Below are positions 36,484 through 44,601 of a stretch of 64,000 nucleotides of DNA, one piece after another (positions within the stretch are counted from its first letter, which is position 1; each line of letters opens with the position of its first letter). Source of the DNA: Paludibacteraceae bacterium (GTDB lineage: Bacteria; Bacteroidota; Bacteroidia; Bacteroidales; Paludibacteraceae); contig JAEERP010000001.1 of assembly GCA_016285885.1 (NCBI GenBank), forward strand, positions 620,001-684,000, in the 5' to 3' direction. The notes beneath the pieces were generated by a model. That model ran no database searches and had not been told where the DNA came from. It saw only the letters and a program-made list of their open reading frames with translations. A program made the position numbers and the translations under genes.

Positions 36484-39400
36484 TTACCTAATAAGGGAGA
36501 CGAATCCTCGACGATCGCCCTCCTTCGAGATGCCCATATAGTTGCTTTTGTATTTGCAATACCAGCCATAAACGCCCCAAGGGCAAGGCTCGCCATTGAT
36601 GGTTCCGTCCCACTCGTCCTCGATGCTCTTTCCCTCGAAGACAATCTCACCCACTCTATTGAAGATGATGTACTCAAACCTATCCATGTACTCTCCGCCA
36701 TAGAATTTGAAGGAGTCATTCATCTCATCACCGTTCGGTGTGAATCCTTCCGGTGCCCAGAAGTCGAGCCACGTAAAGATCGCTTGTCTTCCCACATATT
36801 CACAACCATACTTATCGATGGCCCGAACCTTCACCACGAAGGAGTCTGCGGCGTTCGGATCGAAGAAGTGGGAAGTATTCACACCCTCGTAAACCTTGTC
36901 ACCATCATCCGGCTCCCAATACCACTTGCTATCCTTCGGAGAGATTCCGGAGAAACGCACATTCGAACTACCCGTCTCGATGAAGGTTGGATATACTTCA
37001 AAACGGATGTCTTGTCTTGGAAGAAGATCAACACTGTATTCCGCATATCCCTTACAACCGAACTCGTCCGTTCCCTCCACATTCAACACAACTGGCTCGT
37101 CGATGGTCGCCACCAAATCGGAAGTGATTCCGTTCTTCGCCACGCTTGCGCTATAAGGCTCGCTGGACCACTTGTACATCACACCACCCTTTGCGGAGAA
37201 ACGTATCGTGTCTGGTCTACCCTGACATCCTGTCTGTAAACCTTTCTCGATTTGGATAATAGGGTTAGGACGCACTTCCACCACATGGGTAGCCTGTGAT
37301 ACACAACCCGACTCGTTCGTTCCCCATACTGTGTACTCGGAAGAAGTACCCGTGTTATACTTGATGCTGGAGGTCTCATCCCCTGTGCTCCATTTGTACG
37401 TCGACGCACCAGAAGCATAGAGTGAGAACTCGTCACCGAAGCATACCGCACTATCACCCGTGATCAAGATGGACGGCAAAGAAAGCACGGTCAACTGTAT
37501 ATCGATGGAGGCAGGACAATTACCCACGTTGCTACCCGTCATGCGGATGAGCGTATTCTCTTTCGGAGAGACATTGATGGAAGATCCTGTGTACTCCTTC
37601 TCGCCATCGTTCCACGTATAGTTCACGGCACCCTGGCCTTGCAACGTGGTCGTTTCACCATAGCAGACGGACGTTTCGCCCAAGAATGAGAGAACAGGTT
37701 GTTCCGTCAGATAGACAGTATGCGTCGCCTGAGCCTTACAACCATATTGGTTCTGGGCAGTCACCGTGAAGGTCTGGTCACCCATGATTTTCGGTGTGAT
37801 GACAGAACCCATGTTACCATTGTCCCATGAGAAACTTGCCGTTTCACCGTTCGAATCCATCGCTTCGATAGTGACCACAGACTCCAAACATGCCTTCGTG
37901 TCTCCCTTCGTATAGACCATAGGGTTAGGGTTCACCTTAACTGGCACAGGGATAAAGACTTCGCAACCCTTCTCGGAATAGCCATACAAGGAGTAATCCG
38001 TCGAGTTGGTCGGGTATATCACGATTGTGTCGGTCGTCTCACCATTGCTCCATTGGTAACGGTCGGCGCCATGTCCGATCAACACGGCAGGATCCCCCGC
38101 ACACACACCCGTCACGCCAGATCCGGAGACCCAAAGGGACGGAACAGGAGAAACACTGACAGGGATTATGATGCTGGAGGAGCATCCGTTGATGACACCC
38201 TTCACCTTCAGTTCCATATCCCTCTCCAGCACTTGGCTGAAGACAGAAGTACCGGAACCATCCTGCCACTCGTACGTGTTGGCGCCGGAAGCCGTGATGG
38301 TCAATATATCACCTGCGCACACGGCTGTATCACCCGAATAGGAGAGTTGAGGAAGTTCCTTCTTCTTGATCGTCCATGTAGCGGTGGCCTCGCACTGGTT
38401 AATATCCACACCCCGTACCGTAAGCGTGTCATCCTTCGTCACTCTCACGGAAACGTTAGATCCGTAAGCATTATTGCTCCAGAAATACTCGTTCGCACCC
38501 GTGACGGACACCTTAGCTTCGTCTCCATCACAAGCATCCGAATTACCGGATAAGATAAGAGTCGGAGGCTCATTGACACTCACTTTAAAGGTCGCCGTGC
38601 CCACGCAACCACCATTGTTCATAGTACCTATCACAGAATACTCGGACTCCGAATAAGGGGAAACCCAAATGGAATCCACATTATCCGAAGTGTTCCATAC
38701 GTACGTGTCAGCACCCCGGGCGATCAGATTCGTCGAATCACCCCGGCAGATGGACGAAACACCCTCGATCCAAACCGTAGGCACATCCAAAATCTTGACG
38801 GTGAAGTCCGCCCTACCCTTACATCCGTTGGAGTATCCCTCCACCCAATAGGTGGTATCCTGCGTCGGGGTTCGGGTAATGGTAGTCTGTCCTGCGGTAC
38901 CATCGTACCACTCCACATTCGTACCCACACCATTCACCGTCAACTTCGCGGACTTACCCTCGCAGATGGCGGAATCACCCGTGATCTTTATATCCGGCAA
39001 AGGCTTCACCTTCACCGTGATGGATACAGGTCGGGACTTACAGTTCTTTTCGTCCACGCAATAGACGGAATAAGTAGTCTCGTCAGTCGGATAGACAGCG
39101 CGGTTCTCACCCACTGTAACCTCATCCTCCCATATACATGACGCAAAATCTCCATTATAAGACACCAACTCGGCTTTCAGGTTCGCCGGTTCATCTTGAC
39201 ATACTTGTCTGTCACCGTCGACATTCAACACAGGGAGAGGCAACACATTGACCTTGTACGATGCCTCACTGAAGCAACGAGGGCCATAAGCATAGGTTCC
39301 CCTCACCGTATACGTGGTGTCAGTCAACGGACAAGCCTTCAACAAATCGGAATTCACACCCATCGATATCCAAGTGTAATTGATGGTCGAATCAGGGAAG

Positions 39401-41202
39401 AGATAATCACGGACCTCCAAGTGCGCCGTATCACCCAGACACACCTCTTTTTCACCAGTTATCGAAAGGCGAGGGCTCTCGACACCATATACCTTCCAAT
39501 CTTTCGTGTACTTACAGAAATATTCATCTATCACATCCACACGGAAATCATTTTCATATGAATTGATCACCGTTTTGAGGGAAGAAGAAGTGGAAGTATC
39601 TGAAGGATTCGTGCTCCATACATAACGGCTATTGGCAGATGCGCCGACCGTTTCAAGCTCCACCTCATGTCCGATACAAACGGTTTTTTGGGAACTAATG
39701 CTCAAATTAGGGAAATGGCGCACGTAGATATCCCTATCGATGGATTTTGTACAACCCAATTCGGTTTTCACCGTCAGCTTCACAGTATACTGACCAGGAG
39801 CCATGTATCGGGCATCCGGAGTCTGTACGTTTTGAGGTGCGGATCCATCTCCGAAGTCCCACATGTAACCTGTCACCTTATCACCGATGATATTGTGCTT
39901 AACGTCCTTAAAATGCACCATTCCACCGCAATCGTTCTCATAATCGAAATCCAACGAGGCGTCCATCTCCTGCAACTGAGCGGTCAACTCCACAGGATCG
40001 GAACAACCCGTTTGCGTATTTGACAATTTACACTTGTAGATTGCCACCGTACTTTTTAAATCTTTCGGGATGACAGCCACGGAAGGATCGTTTGGATCCG
40101 TGTCCACATGCACACCATCATCGCGGGTCCATTCGTAGAGGTCAAAACCAGCAGGAGCCATAATCCGAGCATCTTCATCGATACAATTCTTCACCTTCAG
40201 CTCCAGTTTCCTTGTTTCCGCCCAGAAATAGCCATATGCCCTATGTCCACCTGCGCCGACCACTCCAGTGTTTTTATCCGCCCTTAAACAATCATGCACA
40301 ATAACCTCAATCTGTACCTCTTTCCCGATATAGTTCTTCAAATCATAACTTCCATAAGTCCAACGACGAAACGCATACTCGGACAAAGGATTGGTATTGG
40401 CATGATCAACGAGAGAACGCGTACAGGTTTGGTCAGTCTGATCCTGTACCAATTCAAGTCCATCCGCATTATGTCCCTCCGCATTGATGACAAACTCTCC
40501 ACAATTCAAGTGACCTATCATACCTGTCGATGGGTCTACCGTGGTGATGCCGACAGAAAAACTCGGCAATTGTTCACCGATATGTTCATTACCCGATCCT
40601 CCTGTGCCACCAGCACCGACAGCGCCGCCAGCACCAGCACCACCGCCAATGCCGCCACCGATACCACCACCGATACCGCCGCCAATGCCACCGCCGCCAG
40701 TAGATCTGGACGACAAGTCCGGACAATCCAAAACCACAGCAAAACCATAGTTGAACAACGTGGTATTCTCCGTAACAGTGAACTTGTACACCAAGCGTTC
40801 AGCGGCAGCGACCTTAGTAGTAGTCATACCAGAAGCGCTTTCCGGATATCTCCAATTGCCAATCCTCACAGTTTTCCTGTTGTCAGGATTCGTCAACATA
40901 TTCCAGCAACTGATAACAGGGTCGTTCTGCTCTCCACTACCACTCACAACGGTAATGCGGTCACCTGCATTCGTCACCTTGTTCCATTGTTGATACTTAT
41001 ACGTGCTATCCGTATCGTCAAGATAAAAACCTCCCGTGTATTGTTCCCAGTTCGCCAAATTACCATCCTCGAAACTCAAATTCGGAGTATCGATGTTGGT
41101 GTCCTGCGAAAACACATCCAAAAAGTTGAGCAACAATCCTATGATCATCACTCCCTTTATCGCTTTTGTCTGGAATATTCCAGTAATCAGATTTAAGGAC
41201 AT
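36484..41202 (-). CDS. Giant T9SS type B surface protein 3 (paralogue, 1572 aa)
   Basis: The largest of the three paralogues. It shares the signal segment (VMIIGLLLNFLDVFSQ), N-terminal jelly-roll-like domain, PKD (WDFGDGSA) and type B sorting domain, but has twelve Ig-like units instead of nine and a glycine-rich insert at about residues 168-200. That insert falls in a loop just before GEQLPSFSV, where the other two have short unrelated residues. The length difference of 265 aa is explained by three extra units plus the insert. It starts a two-gene operon with PorP2 and has a distant canonical promoter at 41565-41596. Confidence 0.88.
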   Translation of the reverse strand: MSLNLITGIFQTKAIKGVMIIGLLLNFLDVFSQDTNIDTPNLSFEDGNLANWEQYTGGFYLDDTDSTYKYQQWNKVTNAGDRITVVSGSGEQNDPVISCWNMLTNPDNRKTVRIGNWRYPESASGMTTTKVAAAERLVYKFTVTENTTLFNYGFAVVLDCPDLSSRSTGGGGIGGGIGGGIGGGIGGGAGAGGAVGAGGTGGSGNEHIGEQLPSFSVGITTVDPSTGMIGHLNCGEFVINAEGHNADGLELVQDQTDQTCTRSLVDHANTNPLSEYAFRRWTYGSYDLKNYIGKEVQIEVIVHDCLRADKNTGVVGAGGHRAYGYFWAETRKLELKVKNCIDEDARIMAPAGFDLYEWTRDDGVHVDTDPNDPSVAVIPKDLKSTVAIYKCKLSNTQTGCSDPVELTAQLQEMDASLDFDYENDCGGMVHFKDVKHNIIGDKVTGYMWDFGDGSAPQNVQTPDARYMAPGQYTVKLTVKTELGCTKSIDRDIYVRHFPNLSISSQKTVCIGHEVELETVGASANSRYVWSTNPSDTSTSSSLKTVINSYENDFRVDVIDEYFCKYTKDWKVYGVESPRLSITGEKEVCLGDTAHLEVRDYLFPDSTINYTWISMGVNSDLLKACPLTDTTYTVRGTYAYGPRCFSEASYKVNVLPLPVLNVDGDRQVCQDEPANLKAELVSYNGDFASCIWEDEVTVGENRAVYPTDETTYSVYCVDEKNCKSRPVSITVKVKPLPDIKITGDSAICEGKSAKLTVNGVGTNVEWYDGTAGQTTITRTPTQDTTYWVEGYSNGCKGRADFTVKILDVPTVWIEGVSSICRGDSTNLIARGADTYVWNTSDNVDSIWVSPYSESEYSVIGTMNNGGCVGTATFKVSVNEPPTLILSGNSDACDGDEAKVSVTGANEYFWSNNAYGSNVSVRVTKDDTLTVRGVDINQCEATATWTIKKKELPQLSYSGDTAVCAGDILTITASGANTYEWQDGSGTSVFSQVLERDMELKVKGVINGCSSSIIIPVSVSPVPSLWVSGSGVTGVCAGDPAVLIGHGADRYQWSNGETTDTIVIYPTNSTDYSLYGYSEKGCEVFIPVPVKVNPNPMVYTKGDTKACLESVVTIEAMDSNGETASFSWDNGNMGSVITPKIMGDQTFTVTAQNQYGCKAQATHTVYLTEQPVLSFLGETSVCYGETTTLQGQGAVNYTWNDGEKEYTGSSINVSPKENTLIRMTGSNVGNCPASIDIQLTVLSLPSILITGDSAVCFGDEFSLYASGASTYKWSTGDETSSIKYNTGTSSEYTVWGTNESGCVSQATHVVEVRPNPIIQIEKGLQTGCQGRPDTIRFSAKGGVMYKWSSEPYSASVAKNGITSDLVATIDEPVVLNVEGTDEFGCKGYAEYSVDLLPRQDIRFEVYPTFIETGSSNVRFSGISPKDSKWYWEPDDGDKVYEGVNTSHFFDPNAADSFVVKVRAIDKYGCEYVGRQAIFTWLDFWAPEGFTPNGDEMNDSFKFYGGEYMDRFEYIIFNRVGEIVFEGKSIEDEWDGTINGEPCPWGVYGWYCKYKSNYMGISKEGDRRGFVSLIR
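40600..40705 (-). repeat. Glycine-rich coding repeat in surface protein 3
   Basis: The minus strand encodes repeated GGIG(G) units then GAGAGGAVGAGGTGGSG. The DNA is a series of imperfect GGC/GGT-rich repeats, a likely place for length change. Confidence 0.85.
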
Positions 41203-41560
41203 AATCTCAATTTTTTAATTGCGCATATTCATTTTTAATTCATGGATAGAAGAGACACCAGCGCATGTATCCTTTTCAGGTCATCAAGATGTGTGTTTAT
41301 GTTCAATAAAATTTAAAAATATACATACACTTCCCTTATTTTAGCATACTCTTCTACACGTCGCATCTACGAAAACCATTATTCCATCATAATGGGAAAT
41401 CTTCTTAACTCTTCTTCTTCGCCATACAAAGGTGTATAATTAATTTCTAATATTTTAAAATATTTGACTATTGCCATGAAGATTTCAGCGAACAGACTTT
41501 TTCTTTCAGTAAAGCATTTTATTAGACCTACAGAAACGCCCTCTTTGGGGTCTCTTTCCA
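41203..41560 (-). promoter_or_regulatory. Long AT-rich leader of the PKD3-PorP2 operon
   Basis: About 360 bp separate the only good promoter from the PKD3 ATG. The stretch contains a 60-codon minus frame (41379-41561, beginning MERDPKEG) whose ATG lies at or upstream of the expected RNA start, so I treat the whole stretch as a probable untranslated leader. I see no named riboswitch. Confidence 0.4.
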
Positions 41561-41564
41561 TCTA

Positions 41565-41596
41565 CAAAAATAACAAATCGCAACAAAACAAACAAA
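41565..41596 (-). promoter_or_regulatory. Canonical promoter upstream of the PKD3-PorP2 operon
   Basis: On the minus strand TTTG, exactly 20 bp, then TATTTTTG: a full match to the Bacteroidota consensus. It lies just downstream of the permease gene and points toward PKD3. Confidence 0.6.
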
Positions 41597-41620
41597 AACA
41601 AAATTAAAAACAAACGCAAA

Positions 41621-42622
41621 TTAGCGCTTCCCACTCAAAATAATCCATAAAACCACAGGCGCTCCAATCAAAGAAGAGAGGGCGTTAATAGGCAAAATAT
41701 AACCCGACCCCGGCAATTGGGATAGGATATCGCATGCAAGCATCAACACAGCGCCACAGAGCATGCAACAAGGGGTCAACACACGATGAGCGGAGGTCTG
41801 CAGAAGTTCCCTTATGATGTGCGGGACCGCAATGCCGATAAAGCCAATCGGGCCAGTGAAAGCAGTGACCGCTCCCGTCAGAAGCGTGGCGGACAGAATG
41901 ATCAACCACCTCACCCGCTTCACATCCACCCCGACACTATTGGCATAATCATCACCCAGCAACATGGCATCCAATGGTTTGACCAGCCACGGGACAAAGG
42001 TCAAACCAATGCACACAAAAACAACCATGACCCTCAGTTTTTCCCACGTGACGCCAGATACGGAACCTAATGTCCAATTAACAAACATCTTCACGGAATC
42101 TGGATCGCTGATATTCTGCAGCAAGGAGATGGCGGACGTCGCCAAGCACCCCAACATGACCCCCGCAATCAGGAGGGAAACATTCTCCCGCAAGCGATAT
42201 GAGATGAGGATCACCAGCATAAAGAGCAACGCGGCTCCCACCAAAGAGGAAAGGGCTACGCCCCAACAGGAAAGATAAAACGCTGAGATGCCCAAAAAGG
42301 AGAACAACAAGAGATAAACTGCCACCCCTAACGAGGCGCCTGAACTGATACCCAAAACATAGGGGCCAACCAAAGGGTTGCGGAACAATGTCTGCATCCA
42401 AAGACCTGACACAGAGAGGGAAACGCCCACCAATACAGAGGTAATGGCCTTGGGGATACGGATGTCGACCAAAATCGTACGATAAACAGGGTTACAATTC
42501 CCTTCGACCAACCCGACGAAGTCCCGCCATGGAACATCCACACTGCCAAACAATATATCCACACAAAAAAGTACGATAGAAAGGATAAAAAGAATAAAAA
42601 AAAGTACCTTCTTCCGTTCCAT
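41621..42622 (-). CDS. FecCD-family ABC transporter permease (iron-chelate/cobalamin type)
   Basis: The product is 333 aa from ATG of MERKKVLFF. It has about ten hydrophobic spans and family motifs: RIPKAITSVLVGVSLSVSG, GLWMQTLFRNPLVGPYVLGISSGASLG, LMLGC, and GPIGFIGIAVPHIIREL. It should form the inner-membrane channel for an iron-siderophore, haem or cobalamin importer. The ATG follows a perfect AGGAGGTGA ribosome-binding sequence, rare in this phylum. The binding-protein gene ends 6 bp before. No ATPase gene is nearby. Confidence 0.9.
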   Translation of the reverse strand: MERKKVLFFILFILSIVLFCVDILFGSVDVPWRDFVGLVEGNCNPVYRTILVDIRIPKAITSVLVGVSLSVSGLWMQTLFRNPLVGPYVLGISSGASLGVAVYLLLFSFLGISAFYLSCWGVALSSLVGAALLFMLVILISYRLRENVSLLIAGVMLGCLATSAISLLQNISDPDSVKMFVNWTLGSVSGVTWEKLRVMVVFVCIGLTFVPWLVKPLDAMLLGDDYANSVGVDVKRVRWLIILSATLLTGAVTAFTGPIGFIGIAVPHIIRELLQTSAHRVLTPCCMLCGAVLMLACDILSQLPGSGYILPINALSSLIGAPVVLWIILSGKR

Positions 42623-42637
42623 GAGCAATCACCTCCT
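42623..42637 (-). promoter_or_regulatory. Strong Shine-Dalgarno sequence before the permease gene
   Basis: Minus strand AGGAGGTGA sits 6 bases before the permease ATG and overlaps the stop of the upstream gene. It fixes the ATG at 42622 as the start over a TTG at 42628. Confidence 0.7.
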
Positions 42638-43777
42638 ATCTCCTTCACTCTCGCAACGACCGACGTAGACGGTCGGACAATTCGGTAATAGTTCAGGATG
42701 GAAGATGGAAATCAAATCAGACAACAAAACATCAGGCTGCGCCACCGCACTTTCATAGAAATCCGTGATGTGTATGCCATCCAACAATTTCTCCCGCTTC
42801 TGAAAATGGTAGACATTGTCATTTTTATACGATTTCATCTGACGAAGACGAGGATCCAGATCCACCTTTCTGACCATACCACAATTCATCCAAAAGTCCG
42901 CTTCCGCATATTGGGCCAGCAACCATTCCGTCCCGCAGGTGACAGTTGGCACCAAGGTGTCAGAGAGCAGGTAGGTTCCGCCCGCATCCTCATAGAGTTT
43001 GGACATAAATCCTTTTCCACCAGTCAGATACCACGTGTCTCCATACATACCAGCGGCAAAGACAGTGGGACGTACCCGCACAGTGTCCGTCAGCTTCTTC
43101 AGATCCATATACCTTTGCTCTATGGTCTGGAAGATGGAATCAGCCACCGCATATTTATCGAAGAAAAGGGAGATGAATTTAATCCACTCCGCCCGTGCGA
43201 GAGCGGAAGGCTCCTTCCACTCGAAATTGCGGACGATCGGACATGCATCCGTGTGGGGATCATCGCGCAAGTCGGATAGGAACAAGACATCCGGGTGCGC
43301 CACCAAGACCTTTTCAGCATTGATATCAAAAGAGGAACCCAAAGGGACAATGTCTCCCCGCCTAACTTTTTCCCGCACATCGTCGGAGTAAAGATAATTC
43401 ACATCGCATGTGGCCACCACCTTGTTCAACTCCCCTAAAAGTCTAAGGAACTCGAAGAGCGTGCCGGAGTTGGTACCCATACGGTCAATCGGTATGTTTA
43501 TCTTCCGAGCATCCTCCGGCAAACGATATGAATCATCGCGTACCAACGCATACCTGAACGACACATTCGAATCCTCCTCCCCCGCATAGATTGTGGCGAC
43601 ATAGCCAAACGGAGCCTCCTCCACATGGAAATGAGTGGCATACTGGAGTGGCAAGGAACGCAACTGCACATCATCACTCACCACACCCCTTTTCTCATCA
43701 CGGCAGGAAGACAGAGAAAACAAACACCCAATCACTAAAAGGGTGCACAAAAACCCATATTTCTTAAGAATAACCAT
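42629..43777 (-). CDS. Substrate-binding lipoprotein of an iron/cobalamin-type ABC importer
   Basis: A 382-aa lipoprotein (lipobox SLSSC, Cys25) of the helical-backbone binding protein class (FecB/BtuF-like). Matching stretches are INIPIDRMGTNSGTLFEFLRLLGELNKVVATCD, AEKVLVAHPDVLFLSD, PTVFAAGMYGDTWYLTGGKGFMSKLYEDAGG, and NVYHFQKREKLLDG. It would hand a metal complex or corrinoid to the permease encoded 6 bp downstream. A divergently transcribed TetR gene 86 bp away may control it. Confidence 0.88.
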   Translation of the reverse strand: MVILKKYGFLCTLLVIGCLFSLSSCRDEKRGVVSDDVQLRSLPLQYATHFHVEEAPFGYVATIYAGEEDSNVSFRYALVRDDSYRLPEDARKINIPIDRMGTNSGTLFEFLRLLGELNKVVATCDVNYLYSDDVREKVRRGDIVPLGSSFDINAEKVLVAHPDVLFLSDLRDDPHTDACPIVRNFEWKEPSALARAEWIKFISLFFDKYAVADSIFQTIEQRYMDLKKLTDTVRVRPTVFAAGMYGDTWYLTGGKGFMSKLYEDAGGTYLLSDTLVPTVTCGTEWLLAQYAEADFWMNCGMVRKVDLDPRLRQMKSYKNDNVYHFQKREKLLDGIHITDFYESAVAQPDVLLSDLISIFHPELLPNCPTVYVGRCESEGDRR

Positions 43778-43830
43778 ATCGCGAATTTAAAAAATTAGAA
43801 ATAGTTATACAAGATTTGGGAAAAATGGTG

Positions 43831-43838
43831 TAATTTTG
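43831..43838 (+). promoter_or_regulatory. Putative -7 box for the TetR gene
   Basis: TAATTTTG matches TAnnTTTG, 25 bp before the TetR ATG, in the 86-bp divergent region shared with the transporter operon. Confidence 0.45.
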
Positions 43839-43863
43839 TAAAGACGTACGATTAAGAAATGTT

Positions 43864-44460
43864 ATGGGAACAATAAAAACAAGAAATTTATTAATTGATG
43901 TCGCAAGAAAACTTTTCGCCGCCAAGGGAGTGGAAAACACAACGATGAACGATATCGCCGTGGCTGCCCAAAAGGGGAGGAGGACATTGTACACCTATTT
44001 CAAATCGAAGGAGGAAGTCTACTCCGCGGTCATAGAGAACGAATTGTTCCAACTGGCCCATAAACTGCAGGAGGAGATGCAGAAAAGCCAGAATCCATCG
44101 GAGAATCTGATTAATTACATATACATGAGGATGAGCCTCTTTCAGGAGGCCGTGCGCAGGAACGGGAACTTGCGCGCCAGTTTCTTCAGCAATATTCATT
44201 TAGTGGAGAGGGTTCGTCACAAGTTGGATCTGCAGGAGCGCAGGATGTTGGAGAAGATTTTCATCGAGGGCAATGCCCGTAACGTTTTCAACGTGAAGAA
44301 TCCCAAGTTTGCCGCTGTTCTGTTCCAATGTGCGCTGAAAGGATGTGAGGTACCGTTTATGCGTGGTGAATTGGCCCAGTTTTCACAGCCGGAGAATAAG
44401 AAAGCACTTACGGACTTCCTACTCAGTGGCCTGTCGGAGCTGAATATCATGTCGGAATGA
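43864..44460 (+). CDS. TetR/AcrR-family transcriptional regulator
   Basis: A 198-aa repressor-type regulator with the N-terminal helix-turn-helix at about residues 8-55 (LLIDVARKLFAAKGVENTTMNDIAVAAQKGRRTLYTYFKSKEEVYSAV) and a helical ligand-binding C-terminal domain. It is divergent from the binding protein/permease operon, so that operon is the first candidate target, possibly together with its own gene. The ligand is unknown. Confidence 0.9.
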   Translation: MGTIKTRNLLIDVARKLFAAKGVENTTMNDIAVAAQKGRRTLYTYFKSKEEVYSAVIENELFQLAHKLQEEMQKSQNPSENLINYIYMRMSLFQEAVRRNGNLRASFFSNIHLVERVRHKLDLQERRMLEKIFIEGNARNVFNVKNPKFAAVLFQCALKGCEVPFMRGELAQFSQPENKKALTDFLLSGLSELNIMSE

Positions 44461-44536
44461 GAGGAGATGTAGCGCTACCCTATTCTACCCGTGAATCACC
44501 TGTCAATATTATACTGTTTTTCAGACAGCCACCACC

Positions 44537-44564
44537 GTAGAGACGCAATGCATTGCGTCCCCAC
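44537..44564. repeat. Palindromic GAGACGC repeat, copy E
   Basis: Arms GTAGAGACGCAATG and CATTGCGTCCCCAC meet at a perfect ATGCAT centre; two further partial copies (ATGCATAGCGTCCCC, GCAATACG) follow to 44588. This is 27 kb from the other copies, showing the family is dispersed. The 44461-44601 gap holds nothing else. Confidence 0.8.
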
Positions 44565-44601
44565 AATGCATAGCGTCCCCGCAATACGTTTCATCCCCAC
44601 A

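Noticed and set aside
40294-41196. 300-codon open frame antisense to surface protein 3
   Set aside because: Complement of coding sequence; no signal peptide, promoter or family likeness.
27426-41202. Regularly spaced repeats that might suggest a CRISPR array
   Set aside because: Repeats are about 240 bp, degenerate and in frame, encoding Ig-like units; no short identical repeats with unique spacers were seen.
41379-41561. 60-codon minus frame beginning MERDPKEGVSVG in the PKD3 leader
   Set aside because: Its ATG is 3 bp after a consensus -7 box, so the RNA would start at or past it; no family recognised. Kept only as part of the leader.
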